Below are positions 24,901 to 36,507 of a stretch of 64,000 bases of DNA, one piece after another. This stretch comes from Solenopsis invicta (taxonomy: Eukaryota; Arthropoda; Insecta; Hymenoptera; Formicidae): NCBI RefSeq assembly GCF_016802725.1, contig NC_052669.1, forward strand, positions 10,315,770-10,379,769, in the 5' to 3' direction. The translations under genes were made by a program, and so were the position numbers. How positions within the stretch are numbered: position 1 is the stretch's first letter; each line of letters starts with the position of its first letter. The notes under the pieces were generated by a model. It made no database searches. It was not told the origin of the DNA and saw only the letters and a program-made list of their open reading frames with translations.

Positions 24901-27900
24901 AATCGATTTATGGAAGAAACATTTTGATATGAAAATTTGCTTATGGCTTTTAAAACCATATTAACGCTTAAAAAACCACATTAACAAAATTCCATATTAT
25001 TGTTCAACTTTTGTATAACTCGAAATGTGTACAGCCGAATAAAATAACAAAAAACTCTGAGTGTACATTCGTGTGATAATACGATCAAATTTAAAAATAA
25101 TGACTAAGAATGTGTAATTAGATACTGAAATGTATCTGGAAAAAATTTTGAAAAATTTCATAAGTAAAAATACCTTATAACAAATATCAGTTATTGACAT
25201 ATTAAAAACGACTACCACTAAACAAAAAATTCTATTCAACCAATAAGGGATTTAGTAATATTTCTTGCAACAACTATATTCAGAGAACGTCTTAAAATCG
25301 AATTAGTTAGAATGCCCAAACGGAATGCAGGGAGACAGGGAGGTTCAAACCAAAGTCGAGATAATTTTTTTTTGACATTTTTTTGAGTGAGGTCTTAAAA
25401 ATGCTATGTTAATATAAAATAGTAATATAAAATTAACTTGTGTCTATTTAATTCTGATATTACATATTCAGGTGCGTTTGAAACCGCACACAGTTTGAAT
25501 TGAAAGAATAAGAAATTGTATATAAAAATACAAAATAATATTATTTTAGTGTCAAGATTCTTCTGTGACCGTACATAGATTTATCTCGTCTATAATTTTA
25601 TTTATTTACATTTATCTATATGATTACATTACCTCCACTGGTAAGAAGACCCATGCCAAGCCAAGGACGTAATGTGTCATATAAATTACTCTTGGTGATA
25701 TGTTTTTTATTGTTTAGAATTATCTAGAAAATAATTACAAGTATTGAGTTAAATGCTTAATAAATATAAAAGAATAAAGTTGCACAATATCAATGTAGCC
25801 TATTTAATACAATTTGTGACTGCTATGTAATTTGATAATAGAACTTTTTATAACAAATATTTCGTGATTTATATTATAACTGCTTGCATCTACTGTTTTT
25901 TTAAATGTAATGTAAGTGTAAGTAAATGCTACACATTGCGGCAATTGCTTCGCCACATACCCAATTGACAAAATTGAAAATTAACGAGCATAGTAAGAAA
26001 ACAAAGAGACGAATATTATAGAAAATATTAGTTAGAGTCGAACATTATAGAAAAACATACATGATACACAACAGGAATACATAATACAATAAATTGAAGT
26101 TTAAGTAGAGAAATAAATAAGCAGCATCTAACAGCTCGGTACAGAAAAAAAAACAGGTTTAAAACCTTGACCGTTGGACACGAATCTCTTGGTCATACCG
26201 AGGAGATATAAAACGCGCGAGGAAAAGAAAACGCTTCCTCGTCAAATCGCCGCGATACTTACAGACGCGTAGCATTGTAACTCCGGCACTTAGACTTATT
26301 TCATATTAAATCGACACAAAGACAACTCGATCTCTCAATTTATTTTCGCACTAACTCGCTTACAATAAATCCCAAAATATTTTATAATATACAAATATGT
26401 GATGCTTCAATATATATGCTAGACACAAAATTATTGTGCTTGGGCACAAGTGACCCCATGAGGAAGAATAAGTGTTAATTATTGCAAAATTCAAAACAAT
26501 ATTATAAAAACTACCATTTCATTAAAAAAATACTCTTTAATTTTATTTGTGCTTTTAAAGTCTTGTTTTTAATTACTTTGTAAGAAATATAATTCTAAAG
26601 CAAAGTGCTATATTATGTCAGTATTGGCAACCCTTTTTTACTGTAATCACTTTACTTGAATCACTTAAAATATTTCGAACATTTTAAATTGTCAGTGTTT
26701 TAAAAAGGGTTTTTTTGTAAACCCTTATATATGTAAACGACAGATTCCTAAGTTTCCGATTTTATAATAATATTATAGAGTTTTTTTTTTTTATTATTTA
26801 TTACCTCCAAATCATCGGGATGACGGATAAATACCAAAGAATTGAAAAAGACTCGCAATCTATAAATAGGATAATATTGCTCATTTAAAATCCTTAAAGT
26901 CTCCCACAATTGCTCTGAAAAATACGTATTTATTTAATACACAAATGTCATAAACACAGAAAAAATTATAATTAATTTTTTACTTAATGTCAATATCTGT
27001 ATTTTATGAAAAGTTTATAGAAAATCGCCTTAATAATTAAAAAAATAAGCGTTAAAGAAATTGCTTGTGTGTATTGAGAATTTATACACGCGGAACGGCT
27101 GATAAGTATGCTGCACCCATATGCATTACTTATCAATCGCTTGATACAATTATTAAAAGCATTAAACATGCAATAATATTGATAATTACACAATTTAGAA
27201 TTAATTAGTTTATTAAAATGTAGAGGAGAAGGTAGTATTATAGACCGTTTAGGTATTATGCCTACTCATATTATCTGCGTTATTATATAGGTAATGATTT
27301 CTAGCAACTACTTATGAAGTAATTTGTTTAGTGGCCTTCCATTATGTAATACTGCTAGTATGCCCTACTACACCATAGCCGGTATTTATTATAAAGCATT
27401 TTTACTTTTAAACATTTTGAAACTTTTTCGAGATACACATTTAACATTTAACATTTTACATTTAACATTTAATTACACACACTTCCTCATACTTTTTAAA
27501 TTTGAATGTATTATTCGGGTATAAGAGTTTATACCCGAATGATTTTTTTAATTTAATTTTTGATTCGACTATAAGCACATCAAGTAATGCAAAGTTAAAA
27601 AATTTCATAAGAGTTTGCTAATGTGTGCATAATTTATTATACGTGATTACGTCTCAACAGGTTTTCGTCAACTACTGAATCTTTTTCAAAGTTTTTAGTT
27701 TTTTCCAAGTAGTTACTCAATAAATTAATTGTAGTTTTACTGTTAATCTATAATTCACATTATATGTATTGTAGTTTTTTAATACTAGCAGTTTACACGC
27801 TTATTATGTGTATATTCGTGTATTTACATATATTTCAATACTTTCTTTTTATTTCGAAAAAATGTATAATTTTATAACAAAATACTGTGGTTTTTAATTA

Positions 27901-28321
27901 AAACCAATTGTATAAATTTATTCTTGTTGTAGGTCGTATGACTACCATTGTTCCTCCATTCGACTATTTATGCAGTGTTGCTACACTTTTATAAATAATA
28001 GTTAATTAATATAATAATATATCATAAATTTGAGTCTGGAATCTACTAAAGAACAGTTTAATGAATATAATCGCTTAATTTTTGATTGAAAATATTGATT
28101 AAGCAAAGTTATATTATAAAATGTAACAATAATATCACCTTCTCCTCTATTAAAAATTTTAATTTACCTCTAGACTCCAGCAAGTTGAATAAATTACCAA
28201 TAATTGGATAACCTGGTGGTCCTGGTATCTTATTGATTAATCGTCCACTTGGTCCATATTGCGCATAACAATGACACATCAAATATACAACAATAATAAT
28301 TAATAATAATGCAATAAACAT
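18585..28321 (-). CDS. CYP4: CYP4 unit 2: complete 12-exon cytochrome P450 family 4 gene
   Basis: This encodes an ER-bound heme monooxygenase of the CYP4 clan, a family linked in insects to fatty-acid, hydrocarbon, pheromone and xenobiotic oxidation. Exons, 5' to 3': 28168-28321, 26805-26914, 25633-25723, 23924-24109, 23659-23752, 22851-22953, 22008-22107, 20901-21007, 20770-20838, 19340-19508, 18820-18999, 18585-18757. All introns are GT-AG, the phases fit, and the sum is 1536 bases (511 residues). The N-terminus is a hydrophobic anchor ([19 protein letters not shown]) followed by the proline hinge [12 protein letters not shown]. Further on are [14 protein letters not shown] (C-helix), GFDTTG (I-helix), EALR as Exx[10 protein letters not shown] and the heme loop [11 protein letters not shown] with its cysteine ligand. 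Intron 7 holds a Tc1/mariner relic. The substrate is unknown; a CYP4AB-like ant subfamily is my guess. Confidence 0.95.
19218..19312. repeat. TA microsatellite in CYP4 unit 2 intron 10
   Basis: A run of about 22 TA units is followed by a degenerate ATATTAATATATTTATAT tail. It lies between exons 10 and 11 of unit 2 and has no counterpart in units 1 and 3. Confidence 0.95.
21187..21890 (+). mobile_element. Internally deleted Tc1/mariner-superfamily relic
   Basis: The ends are imperfect inverted repeats: CAGAGTGTACTAGTAGAATC at the left and, read on the minus strand, AGGGTGTACCAGTAGAATTT at the right, flanked by TA. A transposase N-terminus starts at 21308 ([20 protein letters not shown], with a helix-turn-helix zone containing PKSTIYDII). 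It then breaks. A C-terminal part with the third-acid region (ANNPDF in place of the usual SPD) and [16 protein letters not shown] follows in other frames with stops. The middle of the catalytic domain is missing. It sits in intron 7 of CYP4 unit 2 and cannot encode an active enzyme. Confidence 0.75.
21891..21954. repeat. TA microsatellite next to the mariner relic
   Basis: About 30 TA units abut the right end of the relic. Mariners insert at TA, so the run may have been the target or may have expanded from the target duplication. Confidence 0.9.
26150..26345 (+). promoter_or_regulatory. GC-richer block with TATA-like box in CYP4 intron 2
   Basis: Within a very AT-rich intron this block has mixed composition, with GATATAAAACGCGCGAGG near 26206 and several CG words after it. 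It looks like the promoter part of an LTR or another mobile element. I could not find element ends or a partner copy. Confidence 0.25.
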
Positions 28322-30879
28322 CTTTGTCGTAATAATGACAGTTTTAACTAGGACTACTGTTCTTCAATTTTGTATTCTTTTTTCAGTTCTTGGATCTATT
28401 GCATTAGACAATATTTAACAATTTGTTTATTAATTTGTTAACAAATATTATTATTGTTATCTTATCTTACAATTATAAGTTTAATAAGTTTATTTAAATA
28501 TATTTAATAAGCACGGTTGAGAAGTTCCTTGTAACGTCGTTATATTCTTACAGTAACGGTAACAAATGTAGTCATTACTTAAATTTTTTATTATCTTTAT
28601 ATTTGTTTAAGATTTATCTCTATATCTAGATCGTGCGCGAATTGTGTGATTAAATAATTTATATTTTATATGTGTATTATTGTGTTCGCGGCGCGGACTC
28701 GGAATGTTGCACTTGCCACTAGCACTCCCGCATTTGTATAATGAATACTTGGAAGAACTTTGAACGAGAAGTTTATTGTGAGAAATGCAGGAGGGGATAT
28801 CAAGTTAGCCGCCGTTGGCAATCTAAAATTGATAAAAACACAGCAAAATAACAATTTATTATTGTTTAATTTTTTAATCGACGCACAGTTGATACCGTCA
28901 AGAGCGTAACAATAAATACGTATGTATATTATATGCATATGCATATGTATGTACAATAAATTTTTAGTATTGGCAGTGACTAAAAATTACGTTAATGTTT
29001 AAAATAATCTAATTTTTTGTAAAATCGATATATTAAAAAGTAAAGAAATAGAAAAATTATTAGATAATTTTAAAATAAAGAAAAAGCTTGCTCTGTATAC
29101 AGAATAACTTAGAGAGAGATTTAAGTTATAATATTCATTATTTAACATTAATTATCAATTATTGTATCATATAGTACATTTTTAAAAAATCTAATGACTT
29201 ACTATATTGTTACAAAAAACGCAACAAAAAAATAACGAATAGTTACTTTTCGAATAACGGTAATGCGTTACTTTTTAAAATCAGTAACGAGCAATGTGGT
29301 AGAGCGTTACTTTTTTTAAGATAACATTACCAACTCTGTTAATAAATAATGCATCGTACAAACATGTATTGAAACACGGTAATTAAAGAGATACAAAGAA
29401 CATAATAAATATATTTTTATCCGTATAAGCCGAAGATAAAGAAATTATCAATTAACGTTAAGATCCGCTGTGATGAAGAAGATCGTCTTATATTTATGTT
29501 TATTTGAAATATGTATTAATTAACATGCAGAATTACCTACTTTGTAACAAACTGATGTTTCCTCACTATGCACTAAAAAATGATTACTCACTCGTTATTT
29601 TTTTATCCGCATATACGCATCATTCCATTGAATACGTATTTTATCTCGACTTAAGATAAACTGAGTTGAGAAGAATTGAGTTGGAAAATAATTTATTATT
29701 GATAACATTTGAAATTTCTCACATTAATGTTTGCTGTTTAAGCAAAAAACTCATGATGGAGTTTGCATTCATATAATGTTTAATGTTTCCTTGTAAAAAA
29801 CGTTAATCTTGATAAAAAAATTTTCTATACATACACATATTGATAGTTTTCGAACTTTGTATCAATTAAAGTAATTCCAGTATTTATGTCGCAAAAGTAA
29901 GAAAAAAGTGAAAAAGGTGAAGGTAATCTGTTCGCAACTACTCTGTTATATGCCTTTATACTAGATTAGCATTGTGTTATGATTGTCAGTCTACTGTTAA
30001 TGAAAATATCTTGAATTGAATTGATTTTTCATTGTAGTAAGTAGCGCGTATTGTATTACGATCTACATAAAATGATTACTATGGAAAATGTAAATGATTA
30101 TTTCATGATACATAAGGCTGGATTTTCATGCAGATTCTAAGTTTTAGCACTAGCACTGTTTTAAATGTCTTTCACTTCATAACGTATAATAGGAAAGAAA
30201 ACGATTGTGGAACATTATTTTGTTTTTTACAATAATTCAGTAAATATTAACGCAATTCTAATCAACGCCAATTTATTAGCTATAGAATTTTCCTAAGTAC
30301 CTTATGGGTAGAAGTTTATCGGATATACCTATAGAATGTACGTAATTTACGATTTATTGAAGATGAAGAAAAGGATGCGTTTGTAGAATAGCAGGAGAAT
30401 CGTGGAATAAGCAAGGCACTTTTATTTATTTAAAAAGAAGCATAAATTAATAATCTTTTTTAGATTTTATAAATAACTGCCACAAAACAAGATTTTATAA
30501 ACATTTTATAAAATGTTTTATTAAGAAAAAAATTTTTTTAATAAGCTTTTTGACTTAAAAATATTTTTAAACAAAACTTAAATTTTTTAAAAATAAGTTT
30601 TTTGCTTCTGACGAACATTATACAACGTCTACAATGAGATTATAAAGTCGTAAGAGTGATGCACATGACGAACGATCATATTTCAAACTGCAATCCACAA
30701 ACCGTATATAATAATATAATTTTTATTTGCCACTTTATTTGTCGAATTCATACGCACACAGATTAAAGTATACATTAAATTCAATAATATTATTTGAATA
30801 GTCTAACGTTACTTGCATATATTATTAACATACTATAAAAGTATTCACAATATTAAAAACGTTTTTAAAACAAATGTGT
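28322..30879. other. Upstream flank of CYP4 unit 2; no gene seen
   Basis: AT-rich DNA containing the promoter side of unit 2. No clear TATA box could be chosen. At 29200-29342 there is a transposon-end-like stretch (listed separately). The open frames here are short, AT-driven and unconvincing. Confidence 0.5.
29200..29342 (-). mobile_element. hAT-like transposon end or MITE fragment
   Basis: On the minus strand this begins CAGAGTTGGTAATGTTATCTT and continues with several AAAGTAACG words. A CAGAGTTGGnTAA start followed by GTAAC repeats is typical of hAT-type ends. A possible opposite end with GTAACGTCGTTA lies near 28530. The extent is uncertain. Confidence 0.35.
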
Positions 30880-32105
30880 AATCTTTTAGTGCTAGAAGAG
30901 AAGGTGGCTACTGTACGTATTACATCCATCCTTATTATCTGCGTTATTATATGACGACCTTATTATGTTATTATTGTAATGACCTATTTATTTGTATAAT
31001 TGGAATTATTTGTATAATAACCTGCCGTTAATGCCAATACGCAATAACAGACAAGGCATATTTATTATATATATTTTTATTTTTAATTACACAATTTTCT
31101 CATTGTTTTTAAACTTTAAACTTGAGCATAGTATCACACAAATGTATATACAATCTATTGTTTTCTTTTTTTATTTCACTTTCAGCTATCCACATTTTGA
31201 ATTATCCACAATTATTCAACAGCATATCATTTTATAAAATAACCACTTAAATGTGCTCGTAATATGACTACTCTCGAGATTTGCATATCAAAATATTTTC
31301 TCGATAAACCGATTATCACTCTAGAAGATTGCGTTCATAAATATAAATAACATTTTATCTTTGTTGTTTACCAAATGAAGGATAAAATTAAAGATTAAAC
31401 GTATTCGAGTGCATTGATGCACTTTGCACTCAAAATACAAAACAACTCACAGTAAACTCAAAATAACATTAAAATAATTGATTGATTGAATAAATTTAAA
31501 AAAATCTATTTGAAATCTATTATTTTGTAATCGTTATGACGTCATTTTGATGTTGTGACAACTTTTTGTTCTATTCGAGATGAATTTGTAATGACGACAG
31601 TAGGAAGTTTATTAATAAATGTGCAATATTTAATTTTTTTCTATAATTAAAAATCTAAAAATTTGAATCAAGTCTAAAGATTTATTTTGTAAGATCTATT
31701 TTTTGGCAATTTGTCTGTGATCTATCTTCTAATTGAAGTAAATCAATATTTATCTCTGTCATGGAACGCGGTTATATTATAATGTAACTCTTTTTACTTT
31801 TAAAAAATATACAATTTGGTTACAAAATACTGTGTGTTTTTAGACAAAACCAATTTTTTAAATTTATTTTTTTAATGGTCATGTTACCCCCCTTTCTTCG
31901 ACCCATTATGCAGTGTCGTCACATTTTTATAAATCACTTCCTAAGTAATAAATATTTCATAACTTTGATTCTAGAATCTATTAAACAACACCTTGACAAA
32001 TACAATCGCTTAAATTTCAATATAAAATGTTGATTATATCAAAGTTATTGAATAAAATAGATGGCCCTAATATCATCTTCTCTAATTTTAAAATTACCAA
32101 ATGTA
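30880..32105 (-). pseudogene. Relic of a further CYP4 unit (intron 1 only)
   Basis: This region aligns in patches with intron 1 of unit 2 (about 27215-28165). Shared landmarks are GAGAAGGTxG, TATTATCTGCGTTATTATAT, TTATGCAGTGT(T/C)G and a run ending ATCA(C/T)CTTCTC next to the exon 1 donor. The match stops just before the place where exon 1 should begin. No CYP4 coding exon is left. It suggests the tandem array once had another member. Confidence 0.5.
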
Positions 32106-32110
32106 CATAA

Positions 32111-32719
32111 GTAGGAATTAAAGCTATAGAAGAAAAAATTAAAAGCATTGCCGCGCAAGTCAATTTAATCTATCCGCCTATCTCATATTCGCCAGTCGCA
32201 CCAGAAGAAGAGCGATTCTCGCGCCGATTCGCCAGACTCAAAGATCAATTAACATATAGGATCTTCTCGGATTCTCCCGTCTCACTCTCTTCTCCTGGAT
32301 CTTCGACTCCTGAGGTCCATGATCTGGAGGAAGAGCAATCTTCTACGGATTCTTCTATCGTAAGGGCCCACGATCTCGAAGAGGAGGAGGAACTTTGCTC
32401 AGGCCCTCCGATCCTCGGATCTCATGATCTCGAGGACGAGAATCGTTTCCCTTGTCTAGCGTTTAGCGTAGACTTTGTAGAGGAGCTCTCGCCACTTTCC
32501 CCGCGTTCTTATTTTGCCTCCGGTTCCTTTCAAACCTTACAGTCAGTATTATCAGTCCTTCCTTTATCTTCCGACCCTCTGCCTCCTGGCGCATTTTCTA
32601 TCGGCCCAGACGAGTTCGATTTCAAGGCAGTTCGTAGCTTTCTTTCTCACTCTGCCCCCGACGCACCAATACCTGTGCATTATACGTTGAACAATCTGAT
32701 TTACAATTGCAAAAATTGA
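32111..32719 (+). CDS. Unrecognised 202-residue open frame without methionine
   Basis: A stop-free frame follows a TAA at 32108 and ends at TGA 32717-32719. Its codons are much richer in G and C than the surroundings, and no ATG occurs in frame, so it would be a downstream exon or a broken gene. The product starts with a charged segment (EEERFSRRFARLKDQLTYRI near residues 32-51). It then has three related acidic repeats, VHDLEEEQSS, AHDLEEEEEL and SHDLEDENRF, and a serine/proline-rich C-terminal half ending VHYTLNNLIYNCKN. There are no cysteine knuckles, signal peptide or membrane segment. A possible acceptor, ATAAGTAG, lies at the start. I do not recognise a family. It could be a gag-like part of a retroelement; a candidate LTR lies 1 kb downstream. 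Confidence 0.45.
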   Translation, partial: VGIKAIEEKIKSIAAQVNLIYPPISYSPVAPEEERFSRRFARLKDQLTYRIFSDSPVSLSSPGSSTPEVHDLEEEQSSTDSSIVRAHDLEEEEELCSGPPILGSHDLEDENRFPCLAFSVDFVEELSPLSPRSYFASGSFQTLQSVLSVLPLSSDPLPPGAFSIGPDEFDFKAVRSFLSHSAPDAPIPVHYTLNNLIYNCKN

Positions 32720-33687
32720 TCCTTGAAGATCCCGAACTTTTTTCCTAAGTGTTCCAATTTTTTATCGTGGTCTTCTAACTTTAAAAAAAAATTTTTATAT
32801 TTTACAATTATTTCAAAAACCGTTTGATTCTTTATTTAAAATGTTACCATTGCATGTTCAATGTATAATATTTCATACAACCACATTTCTACATTTATAA
32901 TTTAAGAATAATTGTGCATTTTTGTAAACATTTATTTGGATTATATTTCTAAATGTTTTATACATTTAACACAGTTAAAAATATCTTTTTTAATTATTAA
33001 ACAATTTCTTTCCAAATTGTAATTTTGCGAATAATATATAAAGTGTCAATAATCCGAAAATACAATAATTATTTTGTTATACGGCATTATATTTGCTTAC
33101 TTGCTTATGTAATGATAAAGATACATAATTATCTCAATAAAACAATTTAATTTATATGACGAATTCTTGCACAAAAATTGTAATCAGCAATTATGTGAGA
33201 ACATATATACACTTCCAAAAATAGAGAAATATTAATCTTTAATAAAATATTGATAATTATTTGTTTAATTAATTTTGAAATAGATTAACTTGAAATAAAT
33301 TAACTTTAATACAACTATAACGATTTGACGAATCATCTTAGTGATACACTACTCAATAAAAAAAATAAAAAAAAAAAAAAAAAACAGGGAACACTTGCCA
33401 AACACCAAAAATTAGGCTATTTTCAAATGGCTGTAACTCGGCGAAAATCGTAAATAAAAAATAAAAAAAGCATTTTGAAGCTTGAAGTTTCAACTTTAAC
33501 GCTCTATCAATAGATTTTCAAAGTTCTTTTAATTTCCTTATCTTATGCAGTAAAAAAGCACACCTTGTTTTGTTCCTAAAAATTTCGTATTTTTGACACT
33601 TTGCAGCTCGACAAATGAATTTTTTTCGAACAATTCAAATAAAGCTTCATAAACTACAACATTTTGTCTAAATGCTTTTTTTAAAAT
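32720..33687. other. No gene seen; AT-rich and A-rich DNA
   Basis: The first 600 bases are AT-rich without structure. An A-run at 33360-33384 is followed by transposon-like text (GGCTGTAACTCGGCGAAAATCG) such as often occurs near the ends of insect elements. No frame is supported. Confidence 0.45.
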
Positions 33688-34078
33688 TGTAACGACTTGA
33701 CTTCTGCGTACGGGCGGTAGTATATCGAAAGACGAGGACGCGGGTAGGTCGTCGTAAGAACTAGACAGTTTTTCGATGTTACAAAGTAAAGCCTTTTATT
33801 GAAAGTAAAAGAAATGTACGCGAAGATGTTTACAAAAAGCGGCACGCGAACGGACAAGATATGGATATGACGCTCGGACAGACGCATGGATAATTTATAA
33901 TCACGCTCGGACGGACGGATGATGAAAAATAAACGCGAACGCTCGGACGGACGGACAGAAACAAACGGCCGATAAGTAAAACGCGCGGACGGGCGGCTAA
34001 TAATCGCGACGCTCGGACGAAAAGAATCAGATACGCGGAAACGATTGCGGCTATTAACAACAGTAGGCGATTCCGACA
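33688..34078 (-). mobile_element. Candidate solo LTR with CGGACGGACGGA repeats
   Basis: Read on the minus strand it starts TGTCGGAATCGCC and ends GTCAAGTCGTTACA, the TG...CA form of an LTR. The minus strand has AATAAAAGGC about 100 bases before the end, fitting a polyadenylation signal. The middle repeats GTCCGTCCGTCCGAGCG-like words at least four times. No target duplication was found, and the GC-rich sequence continues to about 34230, so the boundaries are uncertain. An apparent 132-codon frame over it follows the repeats and is probably not a gene. Confidence 0.4.
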
Positions 34079-34958
34079 CGAATTTTTTCGGATTCGGAAT
34101 CCGTTTTGTTTACGCGTTGGCGCGGCCTTGCCGAAGGTCGCGGCCACGGCCATGGGCGCGCAGGCCCAGTACGACGATGTCGACGATGTCGCTCGCGCGC
34201 GGTACAGCTGTACCATCTATCATGGTTCGAAAAAGTTCTCTGCTTTAAGAATACAAAAATTTAAAAAAAAAATTTGTGTTTTTAAAGCAGATAATTTGTG
34301 TTTTAAAACAAAGAATTTGTATAATTAGAGAATATTTATAATTTACTCATTTCAAATTCGTTTGACGCTTGAGCGCTTATACGCGCTTAAGTAAAATCGT
34401 TTCTTTTGATTCGTGAGCATTGATGAGCCTGCGTGAGCATACATTTCAAAATGCCGTCGTATGAATTATGTTTGCTATGTTTGATGTTAATTGCATTAGA
34501 ATTATTTTTTGACGACGAAAGTTATCTGCATTATGATGAAGAATTAATAAATATTATATATTTTAACAAATATTGCAAACGTTCAATATTACGGCTAGAA
34601 AAACTATGTAGAAAAGGTTATACCATTATACAACGATGAGTTATTCAACTCAATCAATCACATTTTAGATACGTCTTATTTTTATGAAAATAAGCCTGTT
34701 CTTTTAAATTAAATTTTTCGAATAGATATTTTCCCTTTTTTTCGTGATAAAAAGTGAAGTCTGAATTGTAGATGCTATAAAGGTTAGATTATGCAGGTCG
34801 TAATTTTTGGAACCCGTAAAATAATAGGATTTTAATGCTTCTGTCTATATAAATAAAAACATTAAAATCTTATTATTAAACTTTACCAGTTCCACCATTT
34901 TCCGATAAGCATCACATACATTTATTTTTCAAATTAATTTCTTTTTGTTTATCATCAG

Positions 34959-36068
34959 AATGAAACGAAGTACATTTAATTTGATATTAAATTTAATAAA
35001 ACCTTCATTATTAAGAACAAAGAGTGGACGTAAAAGTATATCTGCAGAAAAACAATTTTTTATTGCAATTTGGAAAATGGCTACACCAGATTCGTATCGG
35101 TACGTCATTAAAATATTTATACTTGTCTGTTAATTTGTAAATACAATTTAATTGTAAACATAATGTCCTTTAATAATTTATAGATCAATTTGTGAAAAAT
35201 TCAATGTGGGTAAAGCCACAGCGTTACGCGCTGTAAGAAGAGTATCTAAAGCAATTGCCAAATTATCTCCTCTTTTTATTACATGGCCAGAAGGTAACAG
35301 AGCAGAAGATGTTATGAAGGGATTTTTTACAACAAGTGCTTTTCCTAAAGTGTTAGGTGCCATAGATGGCACACATATAAATATAACTGCTCCACATATC
35401 AGTCCCGAAACGTATATCAATAGAAAAGGGCATCATAGTATACAATTACAAGTAATTTACGTTAATTTAATACTTTTTATGAAATAATAGTTATACAGTT
35501 ATATAATTAATTATAATTAAGTTTTTGTTACTGACAGGCTATTTGTGATCATGAGCGACGATTTATTCATTGTTATGCCGGAAATGTTGGTTCTGTCCAT
35601 GATCAACGAGTATTTCGTTTGTCTGAAGTCTATAATTATTTGGAAAATCCTGAAAAGTTTCCTAATAATAGTCACTTAATAGGTGATGCAGCATAGACTC
35701 TTCATGAATGCTTATTAACACCATATCGCGATAATGGACATCTCACAAATAGACAAAAAAATTATAATTTTTGCCACTCATCTGCTCGAATGGTTATTGA
35801 ACGGACATTTGGCTTATTAAAAGGAAGATTTAGAAGCTTGTTATCAATTCTAGATATGGAACGAGTTGATTTAATTCCTGAATTTATTATTGCCTGTTGC
35901 GTTTTACATAACATATGTTTGCTAAACCATGATCTTTTAATTGATATATGCGAAGATAATCAATGTAATAATCCACACAATAATCCATTAAGAGACTTAA
36001 GAAATAATAATAGAGCTCAAACAAAGAGAGATGAAATTTGCAATAACTTAATTATTCGAAATGCATAA
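34959..36068 (+). pseudogene. PIF/Harbinger (HARBI1-like) transposase with a nonsense codon
   Basis: This is the DDE nuclease of a PIF/Harbinger transposon. Recognised exons are 34959-35099 (RSTFNLILNLIKPSLL), 35184-35451 and 35538-36068, joined by GT-AG introns with matching phases. A further 5' exon is needed; a frame starting ATG at 34451 (MPSYELCLLCLM) is a possible but unproven N-terminus. The first catalytic Asp is in LGAIDGTHINI, the second in GSVHDQRVFRLS, and the Glu in ARMVIERTFGLLKGRFR. Exon 35538-36068 has an in-frame TAG at 35694-35696, in GDAA*TL where the family has a tyrosine codon, so the protein is cut before the Glu. It faces the Myb-like partner gene at 36508-38652. Confidence 0.85.
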
Positions 36069-36507
36069 GATATATGATCTTAATCAAAATTTTTATGTTT
36101 ATGTTTTTGTTTATGTTTATTTTTAATTACAAATAAACTTATAAATAACATCTTGTAAAACTGTCTTGGCGTTTCTTGTATTCAATAAAAAATTAAAAAG
36201 TAAAAGGTCAGATTGAACAGATTGGGCTTTGGTGTATATCTCGTAGATTCTCGGTTAAAGGAACTTGGTTTACTTGCAATTAAAATAAAATATATACATT
36301 GAATGAAATGAACAACAAAAGAGGTGCAACAAAATTAGTTACATTGATTTATTCAATAAATTCACACAAATAGAACACACAATGAAAAACTTATTCTAAT
36401 TTTTATCGCTATTACTTATAATTATTACCCCTATTTTATTTTAAACTTTTTTTCATAATTATTAATTATTTTAAACATCACACTTTTTAAATTTTCGAAT
36501 TTTTTAA

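Noticed and set aside
33681..34216. Two overlapping minus-strand frames of 128-132 codons
   Set aside because: They follow the period and GC content of the CGGACGGACGGA repeats, start without context and have no motif; treated as part of an LTR-like segment.
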